Shown: positions 52,130-61,800, counted from the first letter of the stretch. The stretch: 64,000 bases of DNA from an uncultured Pelagibacteraceae bacterium (GCA_902599665.1 CACKGK010000004.1:1-64000); one strand, 5' to 3'. Notes: a model not told the origin generated them from the letters alone. Translations and numbers: made by a program.

Positions 52130-52515
52130 TAATTTGTATATTCCTTAATTTCTTTAATTTTTGAACCAGTATGATTATTAATATCTAATTTAATTTTAGC
52201 TCTTGTATCATTAAGAAAATGTACATCTCTAGACAATCTTATAAAATTTTCTCCAAAATCTGAATCTTTTTCACATTTTCTTTTATCATCTTCAATTATC
52301 CATAGTTTTGAATTTACATTTTTTAAAGCTGTAAAAAATTTTGCTATTTTTTGATCTATTTTTATATTCTTATCTAATTCTTTTTTAAGAACTTCATATT
52401 CCTCATTTATAAATTTAAGTTTATTAGAATCTTTAATTCTATCTTTTTTAATTTCAAGAATAGAGATTTTATCCAAAAGTTCTCCAGCGGATACTTCTAC
52501 TAAAATTTTATTCAT
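52126..52515 (-). CDS. DUF6165-family protein
   Basis: A 129-residue helical, coiled-coil-like protein. The start ILVEVSAGELLDKISILEIK, the middle LWIIEDDKRKCEKDSDFGENFI and the NDTRAKIKLDINNHTGS end match the DUF6165 pattern I know. Function is unknown; members often lie next to glycosyltransferases, as here. It overlaps the amidase end by 4 bp. Confidence 0.8.
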   Translation of the reverse strand: MNKILVEVSAGELLDKISILEIKKDRIKDSNKLKFINEEYEVLKKELDKNIKIDQKIAKFFTALKNVNSKLWIIEDDKRKCEKDSDFGENFIRLSRDVHFLNDTRAKIKLDINNHTGSKIKEIKEYTNY

Positions 52516-52547
52516 AAAATTCTATAGTATGTTAAGTTGTTATAAAA

Positions 52548-53489
52548 ATGTCAAACATTCTTATAATTAAGCATGGGTCATTGGGAGATATAGCTCAGGC
52601 AAGTGGAGCAATTCAAGATATTTCTGATTTTCACAAAAATGATAAAATCTATTTATTAACATCAGAGCCTTTCATTGATCTTTTCAAAAAAAATCCATAT
52701 TTAGAGGACATAATTTTGGATAAGAGATTATCAAGATTTAATCTGATTTATTTATTTAATCTCATGCGCAAATTAAAAAAATACAAATTTATAAAAGTTT
52801 TTGATTTACAAAATTCCTCAAGATCAAGCTTTTATAAAAGAATACTATTTCCAAGTGCAGATAACGCAATTTGGTCATCATCAGAAACAACTTTACCAAA
52901 GGATGGGTCAAAAGAGAAATTTGATAAAAATCCTGTTTTAGACAGATTTAAACATCAATTAGAAACATCTGGAGTTAGTTCTAAATACACAATGTTTCCT
53001 GATTTTAATTGGGCTTGTTCCAATATTGAAAATATAAAAAAAGAATTTGATTTAAATAAATACATAATTTTATTTCCTTTTTGCTCTCCACATTTGAAGA
53101 TTAAAAAATGGCCTAGTTACAATAAACTCATAGATTTAATTAGGGATAAATTTAAAGATGAATATAAAATTATACTAGCCCCAGGTCCAAATGAAATTAA
53201 TAAGACAAAAGAAATTAATGCTATTCCAATTTTAAAAAAAAACAAATCTTTAGACATCTCTGAACTTGCTAAATTAATAAAAGATAGTGCTTTCGTTGTA
53301 GCAAATGATACTGGACCTGCTCACATGGCTGCACATTTAAATGTAAAAGGAATAGCTTTATTCGGTTCTCACACTACAGCATATAAAGTGAGCATAGAGA
53401 GAGAAAATTTTAAAGCAATTCAAGTAACAGACTTAAATAAATTATCCCCTGAAAAAGTTTTTGAATATTTAACAAAATCATTAAAATAA
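52548..53489 (+). CDS. Glycosyltransferase family 9 (heptosyltransferase-like)
   Basis: A 313-residue GT-B protein. The start ILIIKHGSLGDIAQASGAI is the ADP-heptose transferase signature, and FVVANDTGPAHMAAHLNVKGIALFG near residue 250 is the nucleotide-sugar end. Probably adds a heptose or other sugar to lipopolysaccharide core in the cytoplasm. It shares one base with the next gene. Confidence 0.88.
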   Translation: MSNILIIKHGSLGDIAQASGAIQDISDFHKNDKIYLLTSEPFIDLFKKNPYLEDIILDKRLSRFNLIYLFNLMRKLKKYKFIKVFDLQNSSRSSFYKRILFPSADNAIWSSSETTLPKDGSKEKFDKNPVLDRFKHQLETSGVSSKYTMFPDFNWACSNIENIKKEFDLNKYIILFPFCSPHLKIKKWPSYNKLIDLIRDKFKDEYKIILAPGPNEINKTKEINAIPILKKNKSLDISELAKLIKDSAFVVANDTGPAHMAAHLNVKGIALFGSHTTAYKVSIERENFKAIQVTDLNKLSPEKVFEYLTKSLK

Positions 53490-54232
53490 TGGAAATAAAT
53501 TTCCTTTTTTTTATAAGTGTTGTTCCTGCAATTATTTTGTACGGCATTGCAAAGTCTGGTTTAGGTGGCTCTATATCATTAATATCAGTCCCATTGATGA
53601 CAGTTGTAATGTCATTACAGCAGGCATTAGCAATTATTCTACCTATTTTAATTTTTTCAGACATGATTGCTGTTTACAGATTTAGAAGAGAGTTTAATTT
53701 TAGTATATTGAAAGTAATTGTACCATTTGCTGCAATAGGGATTGTAATTGGTTCCTTAACTTTCAATCATTTTTCCGAAGATTTACTTAAATTAATAGTT
53801 GGAATAATGGGATTTATATTTGCTGGGCACTACTTTCTGTTTAAAAAAGAAAAAACAGTTCCAGCCAAGCAAAATTTTTTGAAGGGTGCAATTTGTTCAT
53901 CTATTGCTGGATTTTCTAGTTTTTGTGTTCATGCTGGTGGAACACCTACAAGTCTTTATTTACTTCCATTAAGATTGAAAAAAGAAATTTATGTAGGAAC
54001 CAGAATTATCTTTTTTTGTTGTGTTAATTTAATAAAGCTACCTTTGTATATTTATCTATCGATGATGAACTTTGATACTTTATTTCAATCTGTCTCGCTT
54101 TTTCCATTGGCTTTAATTGGAATATTTATTGGTTATCAATTGCTTAAAATTATAGAGGAAAATTTGTTTTATAATATTATTTATGGATTAATTCTTGTGA
54201 GTAGCACAAAGTTAATACTCGATTTTATTTAA
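53489..54232 (+). CDS. TauE/SafE-family membrane protein, second copy
   Basis: A 247-residue membrane protein with seven or eight helices. The first repeat has IAKSGLGGSISLISVPLMT and the second FSSFCVHAGGTPTSLYLLP, the family's two glycine-rich elements. It is shorter than the copy at 17 kb and not near sulfur genes, so its cargo may differ. It overlaps convergent AbrB-family gene by 4 bp. Confidence 0.82.
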   Translation: MEINFLFFISVVPAIILYGIAKSGLGGSISLISVPLMTVVMSLQQALAIILPILIFSDMIAVYRFRREFNFSILKVIVPFAAIGIVIGSLTFNHFSEDLLKLIVGIMGFIFAGHYFLFKKEKTVPAKQNFLKGAICSSIAGFSSFCVHAGGTPTSLYLLPLRLKKEIYVGTRIIFFCCVNLIKLPLYIYLSMMNFDTLFQSVSLFPLALIGIFIGYQLLKIIEENLFYNIIYGLILVSSTKLILDFI

Positions 54233-55317
54233 TTCCAATCTTTTTTAATCGAATTATTACCAAATTTTTTTAGCAAAAATGGAAGAAAAGCTACGATTAT
54301 TAATATCCTTAAGAAATGATGATAGCTTACAAAAATTGGATCAATATTATAGGCAACGCTAATAACAACCATTTCATGAATTCCTCCTGGTGCAAAACTT
54401 AAAAATGTTGGAATAAAATCAAAACCTAAATACTGGAGAAAGTAAGCTGTAATCATCGCAACAACAACTAATATTGAGCACACAATTATTCCATGAAAAA
54501 TATAAAAAAATAATTCTTTAAGTTTTAATCCATTTAATCTACTTCCAAGAGCTGTACCTAAAAAAATAAATGCTATATTTATTACTGTGTCTGGAAATCT
54601 AGAATTAACAATCTCAAAAGTATAAAATAAACCTGATAAAGCCATAGCGCCAACAAGTATAGGTGAAGGGATATTAAATTTTTTTAACAATTTAGAAAAC
54701 AAATAACAAATAACTATTAAAAAAATAATTTCTAAAAAATATCTTAAATCGTAAATATTTTCATAATTATATCCTGCAATTTCAGAAAATCCTAACTTGC
54801 TAATAAATAATATAGGTACAAAACTTACAATAAATATAACTCTTGTAGCCTGAGGAATTAAAACTTGTTTATGATTTTCTTTTTTCCCATACTCTAAAAG
54901 TGCAGCAGCTATTGGGACAAATGCACCTGGTAGAGCAGCAAGTGTTGCAATAAACTTATCAAATTTACAAATTTTAACAAAATAATATCCTGCCAAAATA
55001 GTACTCACTATAGTGCAAACAACCATTGCCATAGACGAGAAAATCCATAAATGAATTTTATATAATAAAGATACATTTAATGTTCCACCCAAAATAATAC
55101 CAACCATCAGAAAAACTGGATTGAGTAATTTTGTTGAAAATTCAATTTTAAAATTAGTAAAAGCAATGCAAAGATTTAAACCTAAAGCACCTAGCAACCA
55201 AGGTAAAGGAAGACCAATTAGAGTTCCAATATAACCCCCAATTACTCCAATAATTAAAGCTTTATAACTAATGTTAAGTTCATTTAATAATCGTTTAAAT
55301 GTTATTACGTTTAACAT
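54229..55317 (-). CDS. AbrB-family (ammonia monooxygenase-like) membrane protein
   Basis: A 362-residue protein with two repeats of about five helices. The GALGLNLCIAF, LAALPGAFVPIAAALLEYG and FLSFAPGGIHEMVVISVAYN segments match the membrane family misnamed AbrB (not the DNA-binding AbrB). The role is unknown; family members often sit beside tripartite tricarboxylate transporters, as this one does on the opposite strand. Confidence 0.83.
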   Translation of the reverse strand: MLNVITFKRLLNELNISYKALIIGVIGGYIGTLIGLPLPWLLGALGLNLCIAFTNFKIEFSTKLLNPVFLMVGIILGGTLNVSLLYKIHLWIFSSMAMVVCTIVSTILAGYYFVKICKFDKFIATLAALPGAFVPIAAALLEYGKKENHKQVLIPQATRVIFIVSFVPILFISKLGFSEIAGYNYENIYDLRYFLEIIFLIVICYLFSKLLKKFNIPSPILVGAMALSGLFYTFEIVNSRFPDTVINIAFIFLGTALGSRLNGLKLKELFFYIFHGIIVCSILVVVAMITAYFLQYLGFDFIPTFLSFAPGGIHEMVVISVAYNIDPIFVSYHHFLRILIIVAFLPFLLKKFGNNSIKKDWN

Positions 55318-55335
55318 ATAAGTGATAAATCCTCA

Positions 55336-55364
55336 TTGACACTGAATTTTAATTTATGTTTAAT
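55336..55364 (+). promoter_or_regulatory. Predicted promoter of the tctCBA operon
   Basis: TTGACA (55336-55341), 17 bp spacer, TTTAAT (55359-55364) in the gap between the divergent AbrB-family and tctC genes, 33 bp before the tctC ATG. An AGGAG ribosome site lies between them. Confidence 0.55.
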
Positions 55365-55396
55365 AACTGATTATAATTATAATAGGAGAGAAAATA

Positions 55397-56377
55397 ATGA
55401 AACTAATTAAATCAATAATTTCAGTTTTATTTTCAGCAATTCTTATACTTTCAGCAACAACAACTAGTTCAATAGCAATTGATAAATTGCATTTTGTAAT
55501 TGGTGGTGGTGCTGGTGGTGGTTGGGATGGAACTGCTAGAGGTACTGGAGAAGCTTTAACAAAAGCAGGTATGTTAAAAAGTGCATCATTTGAAAATATG
55601 TCAGGTGGTGGTGGTGGAAAAGCATTAGCTTACATGATTAATAATAAGCCAGCAAATACAGTCTTAGTTCAATCAACACCATTAGTATTAAGATCAATTA
55701 CAAGACATAAAGGTTATGTAAGTGGAAGTGGAACTCTATCATACAAAGATGTTGTGCCAATAGCTGGTGTTATTGGAGATTATGGTGCTATAGCAGTTGC
55801 TAAAAATTCACCTTATAAAAATTTTAAAGACGTAGTTGATGCATATAAAAAAGATGCAAGCTCTATTAAAATGGCAGGTGGATCAGTAAGAGGAAGTATG
55901 GACCATTTAATTGGTGCTTTAGCTTTCCAAGCTGCTGGTGCTAATCCTAATGATGTTGCTTATATTCCATATGATGCTGGCGGAAAAGCTTTAGCTGGAC
56001 TTTTATCTGGGGAAACACAAATTATCTCTACTGGTTTAGGTGAGCTTATGGGTGCAAGAGACCAAGTAAGAATTATTGGCATTACAGCACCTTCAAGAGT
56101 TTCTGATGCTCCAGATGCACCAACTCTTAAAGAACAGGGTTATGATGTACAATTTGTTAACTGGAGAGGTTTCTTTGGACCTCCAGGAATGAGCAATGCA
56201 GATAAATCTAAAATTGCAAAAATGTTAGGCGATGTACAAAAGACTTCTGAGTGGGAAACTGTCAGAGCAAGAAATGCATGGGTTAATATTTACAATCCAG
56301 AAGGTAAGTTTGTATCTTTCTTAGAAAAACAAACTGAAGAAATGACGGCTCTTATGAAGAAATTAGGAGTTATATAA
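55397..56377 (+). CDS. tctC: Tripartite tricarboxylate transporter binding protein (TctC)
   Basis: A 326-residue periplasmic binding protein with signal peptide (cut near SSIAIDK). The mature protein opens with a Gly-rich IGGGAGGGWDGTARGTGEAL, typical for this subgroup, and later has YDAGGKALAGLLSGETQI and VNWRGFFGPPGMS. The substrate is probably a carboxylic acid. A terminator-like hairpin starts 21 bp after its stop. Confidence 0.92.
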   Translation: MKLIKSIISVLFSAILILSATTTSSIAIDKLHFVIGGGAGGGWDGTARGTGEALTKAGMLKSASFENMSGGGGGKALAYMINNKPANTVLVQSTPLVLRSITRHKGYVSGSGTLSYKDVVPIAGVIGDYGAIAVAKNSPYKNFKDVVDAYKKDASSIKMAGGSVRGSMDHLIGALAFQAAGANPNDVAYIPYDAGGKALAGLLSGETQIISTGLGELMGARDQVRIIGITAPSRVSDAPDAPTLKEQGYDVQFVNWRGFFGPPGMSNADKSKIAKMLGDVQKTSEWETVRARNAWVNIYNPEGKFVSFLEKQTEEMTALMKKLGVI

Positions 56378-56398
56378 TCTTAACGATTATTAAATATT

Positions 56399-56446
56399 AG
56401 AGCAGTGAATATAAATACTACAAAAGTTATATCACTGCTCTTTTTT
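56399..56446 (+). terminator. Intrinsic terminator that contains the tctB start codon
   Basis: AGAGCAGTGA (56399-56408) pairs perfectly over 10 bp with 56432-56441, followed by six T residues to 56446. The GTG start of tctB (56405) lies in the left arm, and the loop and right arm encode its first residues. Most transcripts should stop here, giving excess TctC. Confidence 0.8.
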
Positions 56447-56875
56447 ATATTTTCCGCATTTTATTTATATACAGCTTATCAAATTCAAGTCTTTGCATTC
56501 GATGAAAATGCTCCCTTTAATGCAAGAACATTCCCAATTTATTTAGGATACACAGGGCTTTTTTTTTCAGGATTAAAAATAATTTTACCAGATCCTAATA
56601 CAATAAAAGTACAACATAAAACTCTAGAATATAAAAAAACAGCAATACTTATTGTTATTGCAATAATTTATGGTTCTACAATCTTAAAAGTTGGTTATTT
56701 TTTAACTACATCATTATTTTTGTTCTCATCATATTATTTTTTAGGAGAGAGAAGATGGGTCTTAATGTTTTTATTGTCTTTTCCTTTTGTGGCAGCCTTT
56801 ATGTATTTGCTTCATGGTGTTCTTGATATTTATTTAAGAGATCCATTCTTACAATCAATTGGAGTAATGGGATGA
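56405..56875 (+). CDS. tctB: Tripartite tricarboxylate transporter small subunit (TctB)
   Basis: A 156-residue protein with four helices. The first helix VISLLFFIFSAFYLY starts eight residues in, so the GTG at 56405 fits the usual N-terminus; no later in-frame start would keep that helix. There is no clear ribosome site and the start lies in a terminator stem, so initiation is probably weak. It overlaps tctA by 4 nt. Confidence 0.85.
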   Translation: MNINTTKVISLLFFIFSAFYLYTAYQIQVFAFDENAPFNARTFPIYLGYTGLFFSGLKIILPDPNTIKVQHKTLEYKKTAILIVIAIIYGSTILKVGYFLTTSLFLFSSYYFLGERRWVLMFLLSFPFVAAFMYLLHGVLDIYLRDPFLQSIGVMG

Positions 56876-58368
56876 TAGAGGGAATACTAATTGGTTTAAC
56901 AACAGCTCTTACTTTTCAAAATATTTTAATGGTAATGGTTGGTTGTTTTTTTGGAACAATTATTGGAATGTTACCAGGACTTGGTCCAATGACCGCGATA
57001 GCTTTAATGATACCAATTACTTATGGTTTTGATCCTGCAACTGGTTTAATTTTAATGGCAGGAGTTTACTATGGTGCAGTATTTGGAGGTTCTACGTCAT
57101 CAATTTTGTTAAACGCACCTGGTGTTCCAGGAACTGTCGCAACATCATTTGATGGTTACCCAATGGCTCAACAAGGTAAAGCGGGAAAAGCTTTAGCAAT
57201 TGCTGCTTGGAGTTCTTTTGCTGGTGGAACATTATCTGCCATTTATCTATTATTTATGGCTCCAAGTTTATCAAAAGTAAGTTTATCATTTAGATCACCA
57301 GACTACTTTGCTTTAATGATTTTAGGTTTAACTGCAATCGCAGCTTTTTCCTCAAAAGGTCAATTTTTAAAAGCAATGATGATGGTAGTGCTAGGATTAA
57401 TGTTAGCTTCTGTTGGTCAAGATAGCTTATCAGATATTACAAGATTTACATTTAATAATATGAACTTAACTGATGGTATTAGTTTCGTTCTTGTTGTGAT
57501 GGCAACATTTGCAATGAGTGAAGCTTTAACAATTATTTTAAAAAGAAATGATCCAACGAGTGCTGCTAAACAGGTTTCTTTAACAGAGCTTGGCTCAATT
57601 AAAATTAACAAAGAAGAAAGAACCAAAATGTACAAGACAATTCCAAGATCATCAGTAATTGGTTTTTTAATTGGAGTTTTGCCAGGGGCAGGGGCAACAA
57701 TCGCTTCTTTTTTAGCATATGGGATGGAAAGAAATGTAGTTAACGACGAGGAAAAAGAAAAGTTTGGCAAAGGAAGTGTTAATGGTTTGTCTGCTCCAGA
57801 AACTGCAAATAATGCAGCTTGCTCAGGATCATTTGTACCTATGCTTACTTTAGGTATACCAGGCAGTGGAACAACTGCAGTTATGTTGGGGGCTTTATTA
57901 GGATTTGGTGTTCAGCCTGGTCCAAGACTTTATATGACTAATCCAGAAATATTTTGGTCAATTATAATGTCTATGTATATTGGAATGGTAATTTTATTAA
58001 TTTTAAATCTTCCTTTGATTCCATATATTGCAAGAATCCTTGCTGTCCCAAAAAATTATTTAATTCCTTTAATATTATTTTTTTCAATTACTGGAATTTA
58101 TGTAATGTCATTTAATAACTTTGACATTTATTTAATGATTGGAATTGCAGTTGTTGCAACTTTTATGCGGCTTTATGATTTTCCAATGCCACCGCTAATA
58201 CTTGCCTTTGTGCTGGGAGGGTTAATGGAAGAAAATTTAAGACGATCTTTGCTATTAAGTAATGGATCATGGGAGTTTCTTTGGGATAGAACACTTACTT
58301 TGTGTATTTTATTAACAACAATTTTAATAGTTGTCTGGCATTTTTATAAAACTATAATAAAAAAATGA
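56872..58368 (+). CDS. tctA: Tripartite tricarboxylate transporter large subunit (TctA)
   Basis: A 498-residue permease with about twelve helices. Family motifs: GMLPGLGPMTAIALMIP, YYGAVFGGSTSSILLNAPG and ETANNAACSGSFVPMLTLGIPGSG. It overlaps tctB and the amine oxidase gene by 4 nt each, so all three are translated together. Confidence 0.95.
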   Translation: MIEGILIGLTTALTFQNILMVMVGCFFGTIIGMLPGLGPMTAIALMIPITYGFDPATGLILMAGVYYGAVFGGSTSSILLNAPGVPGTVATSFDGYPMAQQGKAGKALAIAAWSSFAGGTLSAIYLLFMAPSLSKVSLSFRSPDYFALMILGLTAIAAFSSKGQFLKAMMMVVLGLMLASVGQDSLSDITRFTFNNMNLTDGISFVLVVMATFAMSEALTIILKRNDPTSAAKQVSLTELGSIKINKEERTKMYKTIPRSSVIGFLIGVLPGAGATIASFLAYGMERNVVNDEEKEKFGKGSVNGLSAPETANNAACSGSFVPMLTLGIPGSGTTAVMLGALLGFGVQPGPRLYMTNPEIFWSIIMSMYIGMVILLILNLPLIPYIARILAVPKNYLIPLILFFSITGIYVMSFNNFDIYLMIGIAVVATFMRLYDFPMPPLILAFVLGGLMEENLRRSLLLSNGSWEFLWDRTLTLCILLTTILIVVWHFYKTIIKK

Positions 58369-59714
58369 TATCTAGAAGGCGATTTTTAAAAACATCACTA
58401 TCAGCATTAGCATTTGCAGCCATACCAAAAATTTCATTTTCACAATCAAATCCAGATGTTGTGGTAATTGGTGGTGGTTCCTCGGGATTATCAGTAACAG
58501 CTGAATTAATGAAAAAAGGAAAATCAGTATTATGTGTTGACGCTATGAGTAGGAAAGGTGGAAGATGTTTTACAAATACTTCAATATTTGGTGTTCCTTA
58601 TGATCTTGGAGCGCATTGGTTACATAATTTTAATTTTAATCAAATTGCACAGTATGGAAAGAAACAAAAAGATATATTTGATATTTATAAAGATCCAGAC
58701 ACAGTCATGATTTATGATGGTCAAAAAAAAATTAAGGGAATGAAACTTTATGGATTGTACAAGAAGTTAGGAAAGTTAAAAAATAAAACAAAAGATGACA
58801 TTCCTTTAAGTAATAAAATAAAAGAAAAATGGTTAGAAAATGAATGGTTTGCAACAGCACATCAAATAAGATTTCCTTGTGAGTCTGGAAAAGATATAGA
58901 TCAATATACAGCTGCTGATGGTAAACTTAATTGGGAAAGTTATGGCGAAGGTAGTCAGGGTGGTGATGGATTTGTAAAACAAGGATATGGCGCTTTACTT
59001 GCTCATTATAGACAAAATGTGCCAGTTCAACTACAAACAACTGTTAATGAGGTTAAATGGGATGGCAATGGAGTTAAGGTAGTCACAAACAAAGGAACTA
59101 TAAGTGCAAAAGCCTGCGTTATAACAGTTTCTACCTCAGCATTTAATTCAGGAAAAATTAAATTTACACCGGCACTACCTATTGAAAAGTACGAAGCTTA
59201 TGATGCTTTTTCCTGTTCAAATTATAATCATGTAACATTACAGTTAAAAGATGATTTTTATAAAGAGTATAAAGTTAAACCAGACATGTATTTTACTCCA
59301 AAAATCACAACTAAAGGCCTTAAATCTCCAGAGGGGTACTGTTCAACAATGAATTTGCATGACTCTAAAATATCATATTTTGATGTGGGAGGACAATTTG
59401 CAAAAGATTTAGAAAAAGCAGGAAGCAAGGCAGGTATAGATTTCGTTTTACAAACCTTACGAAACACTTTTGGATCCGACTTTGATAAATTTTATATAAA
59501 AGGACATATGACTACTTGGGGTAAAAATCCATTTGTACTTGGTGCTTGGGCCTCAGCAACGCCAGGAAAAGCTGATTTAAGAAAGAATATTAAAACTTCA
59601 GTTGCAGATAAACTTTTTTTTGCAGGAGAAGCTACAGCAAAAAATTATGGAACGGTCCACGGAGCTGATAGAAGTGGAGCAAGGGTAGCAAAAGAAGTAT
59701 TAAGTTTTGTTTAA
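58365..59714 (+). CDS. Tat-exported flavin amine oxidase
   Basis: A 449-residue FAD enzyme of the monoamine-oxidase family. The N-terminus has a twin-arginine signal (SRRRFLKTSLSALAFAA), then VVVIGGGSSGLSVTAEL and the GGRC loop, and the C-terminal FAD segment FAGEATAKNYGTVHGA. It should act in the periplasm on an amine. Being coupled to tctA suggests that its product or substrate is taken up by this transporter. Confidence 0.87.
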   Translation: MISRRRFLKTSLSALAFAAIPKISFSQSNPDVVVIGGGSSGLSVTAELMKKGKSVLCVDAMSRKGGRCFTNTSIFGVPYDLGAHWLHNFNFNQIAQYGKKQKDIFDIYKDPDTVMIYDGQKKIKGMKLYGLYKKLGKLKNKTKDDIPLSNKIKEKWLENEWFATAHQIRFPCESGKDIDQYTAADGKLNWESYGEGSQGGDGFVKQGYGALLAHYRQNVPVQLQTTVNEVKWDGNGVKVVTNKGTISAKACVITVSTSAFNSGKIKFTPALPIEKYEAYDAFSCSNYNHVTLQLKDDFYKEYKVKPDMYFTPKITTKGLKSPEGYCSTMNLHDSKISYFDVGGQFAKDLEKAGSKAGIDFVLQTLRNTFGSDFDKFYIKGHMTTWGKNPFVLGAWASATPGKADLRKNIKTSVADKLFFAGEATAKNYGTVHGADRSGARVAKEVLSFV

Positions 59715-60130
59715 GTAATATAAATTTTATCTGATAAACCGTAACAAAGTATAGCCATCATAATTAAAAAGACTGTAGGCGCTATAATCCCTTCATTTGT
59801 AACTTTTTCATTAAGACCTGTCTTATCAATCTTAAGTGAGTAAAAATTTGTCCCCAAAACACATGCATGTATGATAAATATTAAATTAAAAAATGCCCAA
59901 GTACCTTCAACTCCATTTGGTCTTACAAACATTATATAAATAGCCATTATTACCCAACCAAGCATTAGTGCTCCAACAAATCTAACCATTACAGCTGCAC
60001 TATGATCTATACCAAACTTATCCATAAACTTTTTGGTTCCAACAATTGTTTGAAAACAATATGCAGCTATCCCTATAAAATGTGCAAGAAAGATAATTAA
60101 GTAAAAAATGTTATTAAACTTTGCAATCAT
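59711..60130 (-). CDS. Four-helix membrane protein of unknown function, 139 residues
   Basis: Helices: IFYLIIFLAHFIGIAAYCF, VMVRFVGALMLGWVIMAIYIM, WAFFNLIFIIHACVLGTNF and APTVFLIMMAILCYGL. No family is recognised. It overlaps the convergent amine oxidase stop by 4 bp and follows the glycosyltransferase gene after 9 bp on the same strand. Confidence 0.7.
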   Translation of the reverse strand: MIAKFNNIFYLIIFLAHFIGIAAYCFQTIVGTKKFMDKFGIDHSAAVMVRFVGALMLGWVIMAIYIMFVRPNGVEGTWAFFNLIFIIHACVLGTNFYSLKIDKTGLNEKVTNEGIIAPTVFLIMMAILCYGLSDKIYIT

Positions 60131-60139
60131 ATTTCTATT

Positions 60140-61222
60140 TTATAAGATTCTCTTATATTTTTCAATTATTTTATCCCATAGAAAGTTTGTAGAATTAATT
60201 TTTGCTTCTTTGCCATACTCTACATATTTATTTTCTTTAAAAAGTTTATCTATACTTGCGTAAATATCTTCAAGATTGTTACCATCGCATATCAAGCCAG
60301 TTTTTTCATGAATAATTGCATCCGAAGCTCCTCCATCTTTACCTCCAATAGATGGAATACCATATTGGGCTGCCTCAACATAAGCTATACCAAAACCCTC
60401 TACAGATTTTTTGTGAATTATAGATGGCATTACAAAAATGTTTGATTTTGCAATAAGAGCATTTTTTAAATCGATTGGTATATCTTTTAAAAAAGTTACC
60501 TGATTATTAAGATTAAGTTCTATAACTAATTTTTTCAATTTTTCTTCCTCATCTCCATACCCGATGCATGTATAAATTATGTCTGGATAAATTTCTTTTA
60601 GGTTTCTAACAGCCATAATTACTTTTTCATGATTTTTTCTTTTATCAAACCTTGCAACTGTAATTAGTCTATTTCTCTTTCTTTTTAATATTTCTTCAGC
60701 TTCATCTAAATATTTTTTTGGAATTTCAATCACTGGATCTACGCCAGGATTAATAACAACTATTTTTTTTTCATCCACTCCCAAGTCTATAGCTAAGTTT
60801 TTTGTATAATTTGAATTAGCAACAACATGATCAACATTGTTTAAAACTGTTAAAACTTTTTTATTTAATCCTGAGCCTTTAGTATGGTTTATTTCCTTTG
60901 AGTGAATTAAACAGATTTTTTTTTTATTTGTTTTTATAAGTTCTAAGCTTTTCCAATGATCAGCAATTAAACACTCTACATTTTTATTATTTTCAAGATA
61001 ATCATTTATCAAATAAGATTTTCGATATTTTCTAATTAGCTTCATTCCACTAACTCTTTCAATTGAAAATGAAACAGATTTATCAAATTCTTCGTGATTT
61101 TCATGGTAATCTGCAAATACTTTTATTAAATTAAGTTTTGCAAGAGATCTTGCCAATCCCCACATGAGATTTTGCATACCACCTAACTCTGGTGGAAAAG
61201 TTCTAGTAATTAATAAATACAT
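60140..61222 (-). CDS. Glycosyltransferase family 4
   Basis: A 360-residue GT-B retaining glycosyltransferase. The start LITRTFPPELGGMQNLMWGLA is the acceptor-side motif; VARFDKRKNHEKVIMAVRNL near 190 and EGFGIAYVEAAQYGIPSIGG near 280 are the nucleotide-sugar side with the E-x7-E pair. It probably builds surface polysaccharide or a glycolipid. It follows the thioredoxin-fold gene by 6 bp. Confidence 0.88.
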   Translation of the reverse strand: MYLLITRTFPPELGGMQNLMWGLARSLAKLNLIKVFADYHENHEEFDKSVSFSIERVSGMKLIRKYRKSYLINDYLENNKNVECLIADHWKSLELIKTNKKKICLIHSKEINHTKGSGLNKKVLTVLNNVDHVVANSNYTKNLAIDLGVDEKKIVVINPGVDPVIEIPKKYLDEAEEILKRKRNRLITVARFDKRKNHEKVIMAVRNLKEIYPDIIYTCIGYGDEEEKLKKLVIELNLNNQVTFLKDIPIDLKNALIAKSNIFVMPSIIHKKSVEGFGIAYVEAAQYGIPSIGGKDGGASDAIIHEKTGLICDGNNLEDIYASIDKLFKENKYVEYGKEAKINSTNFLWDKIIEKYKRIL

Positions 61223-61228
61223 TATTTA

Positions 61229-61780
61229 TTAAAACCACTTAATACTGCAGCCCATACTTGGAAACTGTTCATTTGGACCTTTATTGGATTTTGCAATTAT
61301 TTTCATAGCTTTTTTAAGCTCACTGTCTCCATTTTCAGTAGGTTTTAAATCTTGTAACTCTCTTATTCTTCCTCTGTATTGAAGCTCAAGATCTTTATTG
61401 TATCCAAAAAAATCAGGAGTGCAGACTGCACCATAAGTTTTTGCTACCTCTTGAGTTTCATCTATTACATATGGAAAATTAAAATTATAATTTTTTGAGA
61501 ATTTAACCATATTATCGAATGAATCTTCCTCATATCTTTTTGGATCATTTGACATTATTGCAATAGATCTAATTCCATCATTTTCTAATTCTATACAGTC
61601 CTCAACGATATTTTTTATAACTGCTAAAACATAAGGGCAGTGATTACAAATAAACATTATTAATGTTCCATTTTCACCTTTTACATCATTCAATGAAATT
61701 ATTTTATTATCTATTGATTTAAGTTCAAAGTAATCGGCTTTTTTACCAAAGTCACAAATTGGTGTTTTTGTTAATGCCAT
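61229..61780 (-). CDS. Thioredoxin-fold peroxiredoxin-like protein
   Basis: A 183-residue AhpC/TSA-fold protein. Its redox pair is Cys45-Asn-His-Cys48 (FICNHCPYV), the signature of the PRX-like subgroup. AVCTPDFFGYN carries the cis-Pro and a third Cys. No signal peptide, so cytoplasmic. The role is probably thiol redox or peroxide related but is not established. Confidence 0.82.
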   Translation of the reverse strand: MALTKTPICDFGKKADYFELKSIDNKIISLNDVKGENGTLIMFICNHCPYVLAVIKNIVEDCIELENDGIRSIAIMSNDPKRYEEDSFDNMVKFSKNYNFNFPYVIDETQEVAKTYGAVCTPDFFGYNKDLELQYRGRIRELQDLKPTENGDSELKKAMKIIAKSNKGPNEQFPSMGCSIKWF

Positions 61781-61800
61781 GATAAAAGACTATATAATTT

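Noticed and set aside
54229..55317. A transcription regulator, suggested by the family name AbrB
   Set aside because: The protein is entirely membrane helices; it belongs to the unrelated membrane family that shares the name.
55499..55625. Repeated GGTGGTGGT stretches
   Set aside because: They encode conserved glycine-rich loops of the TctC mature protein, so they are coding constraints rather than a repeat element.
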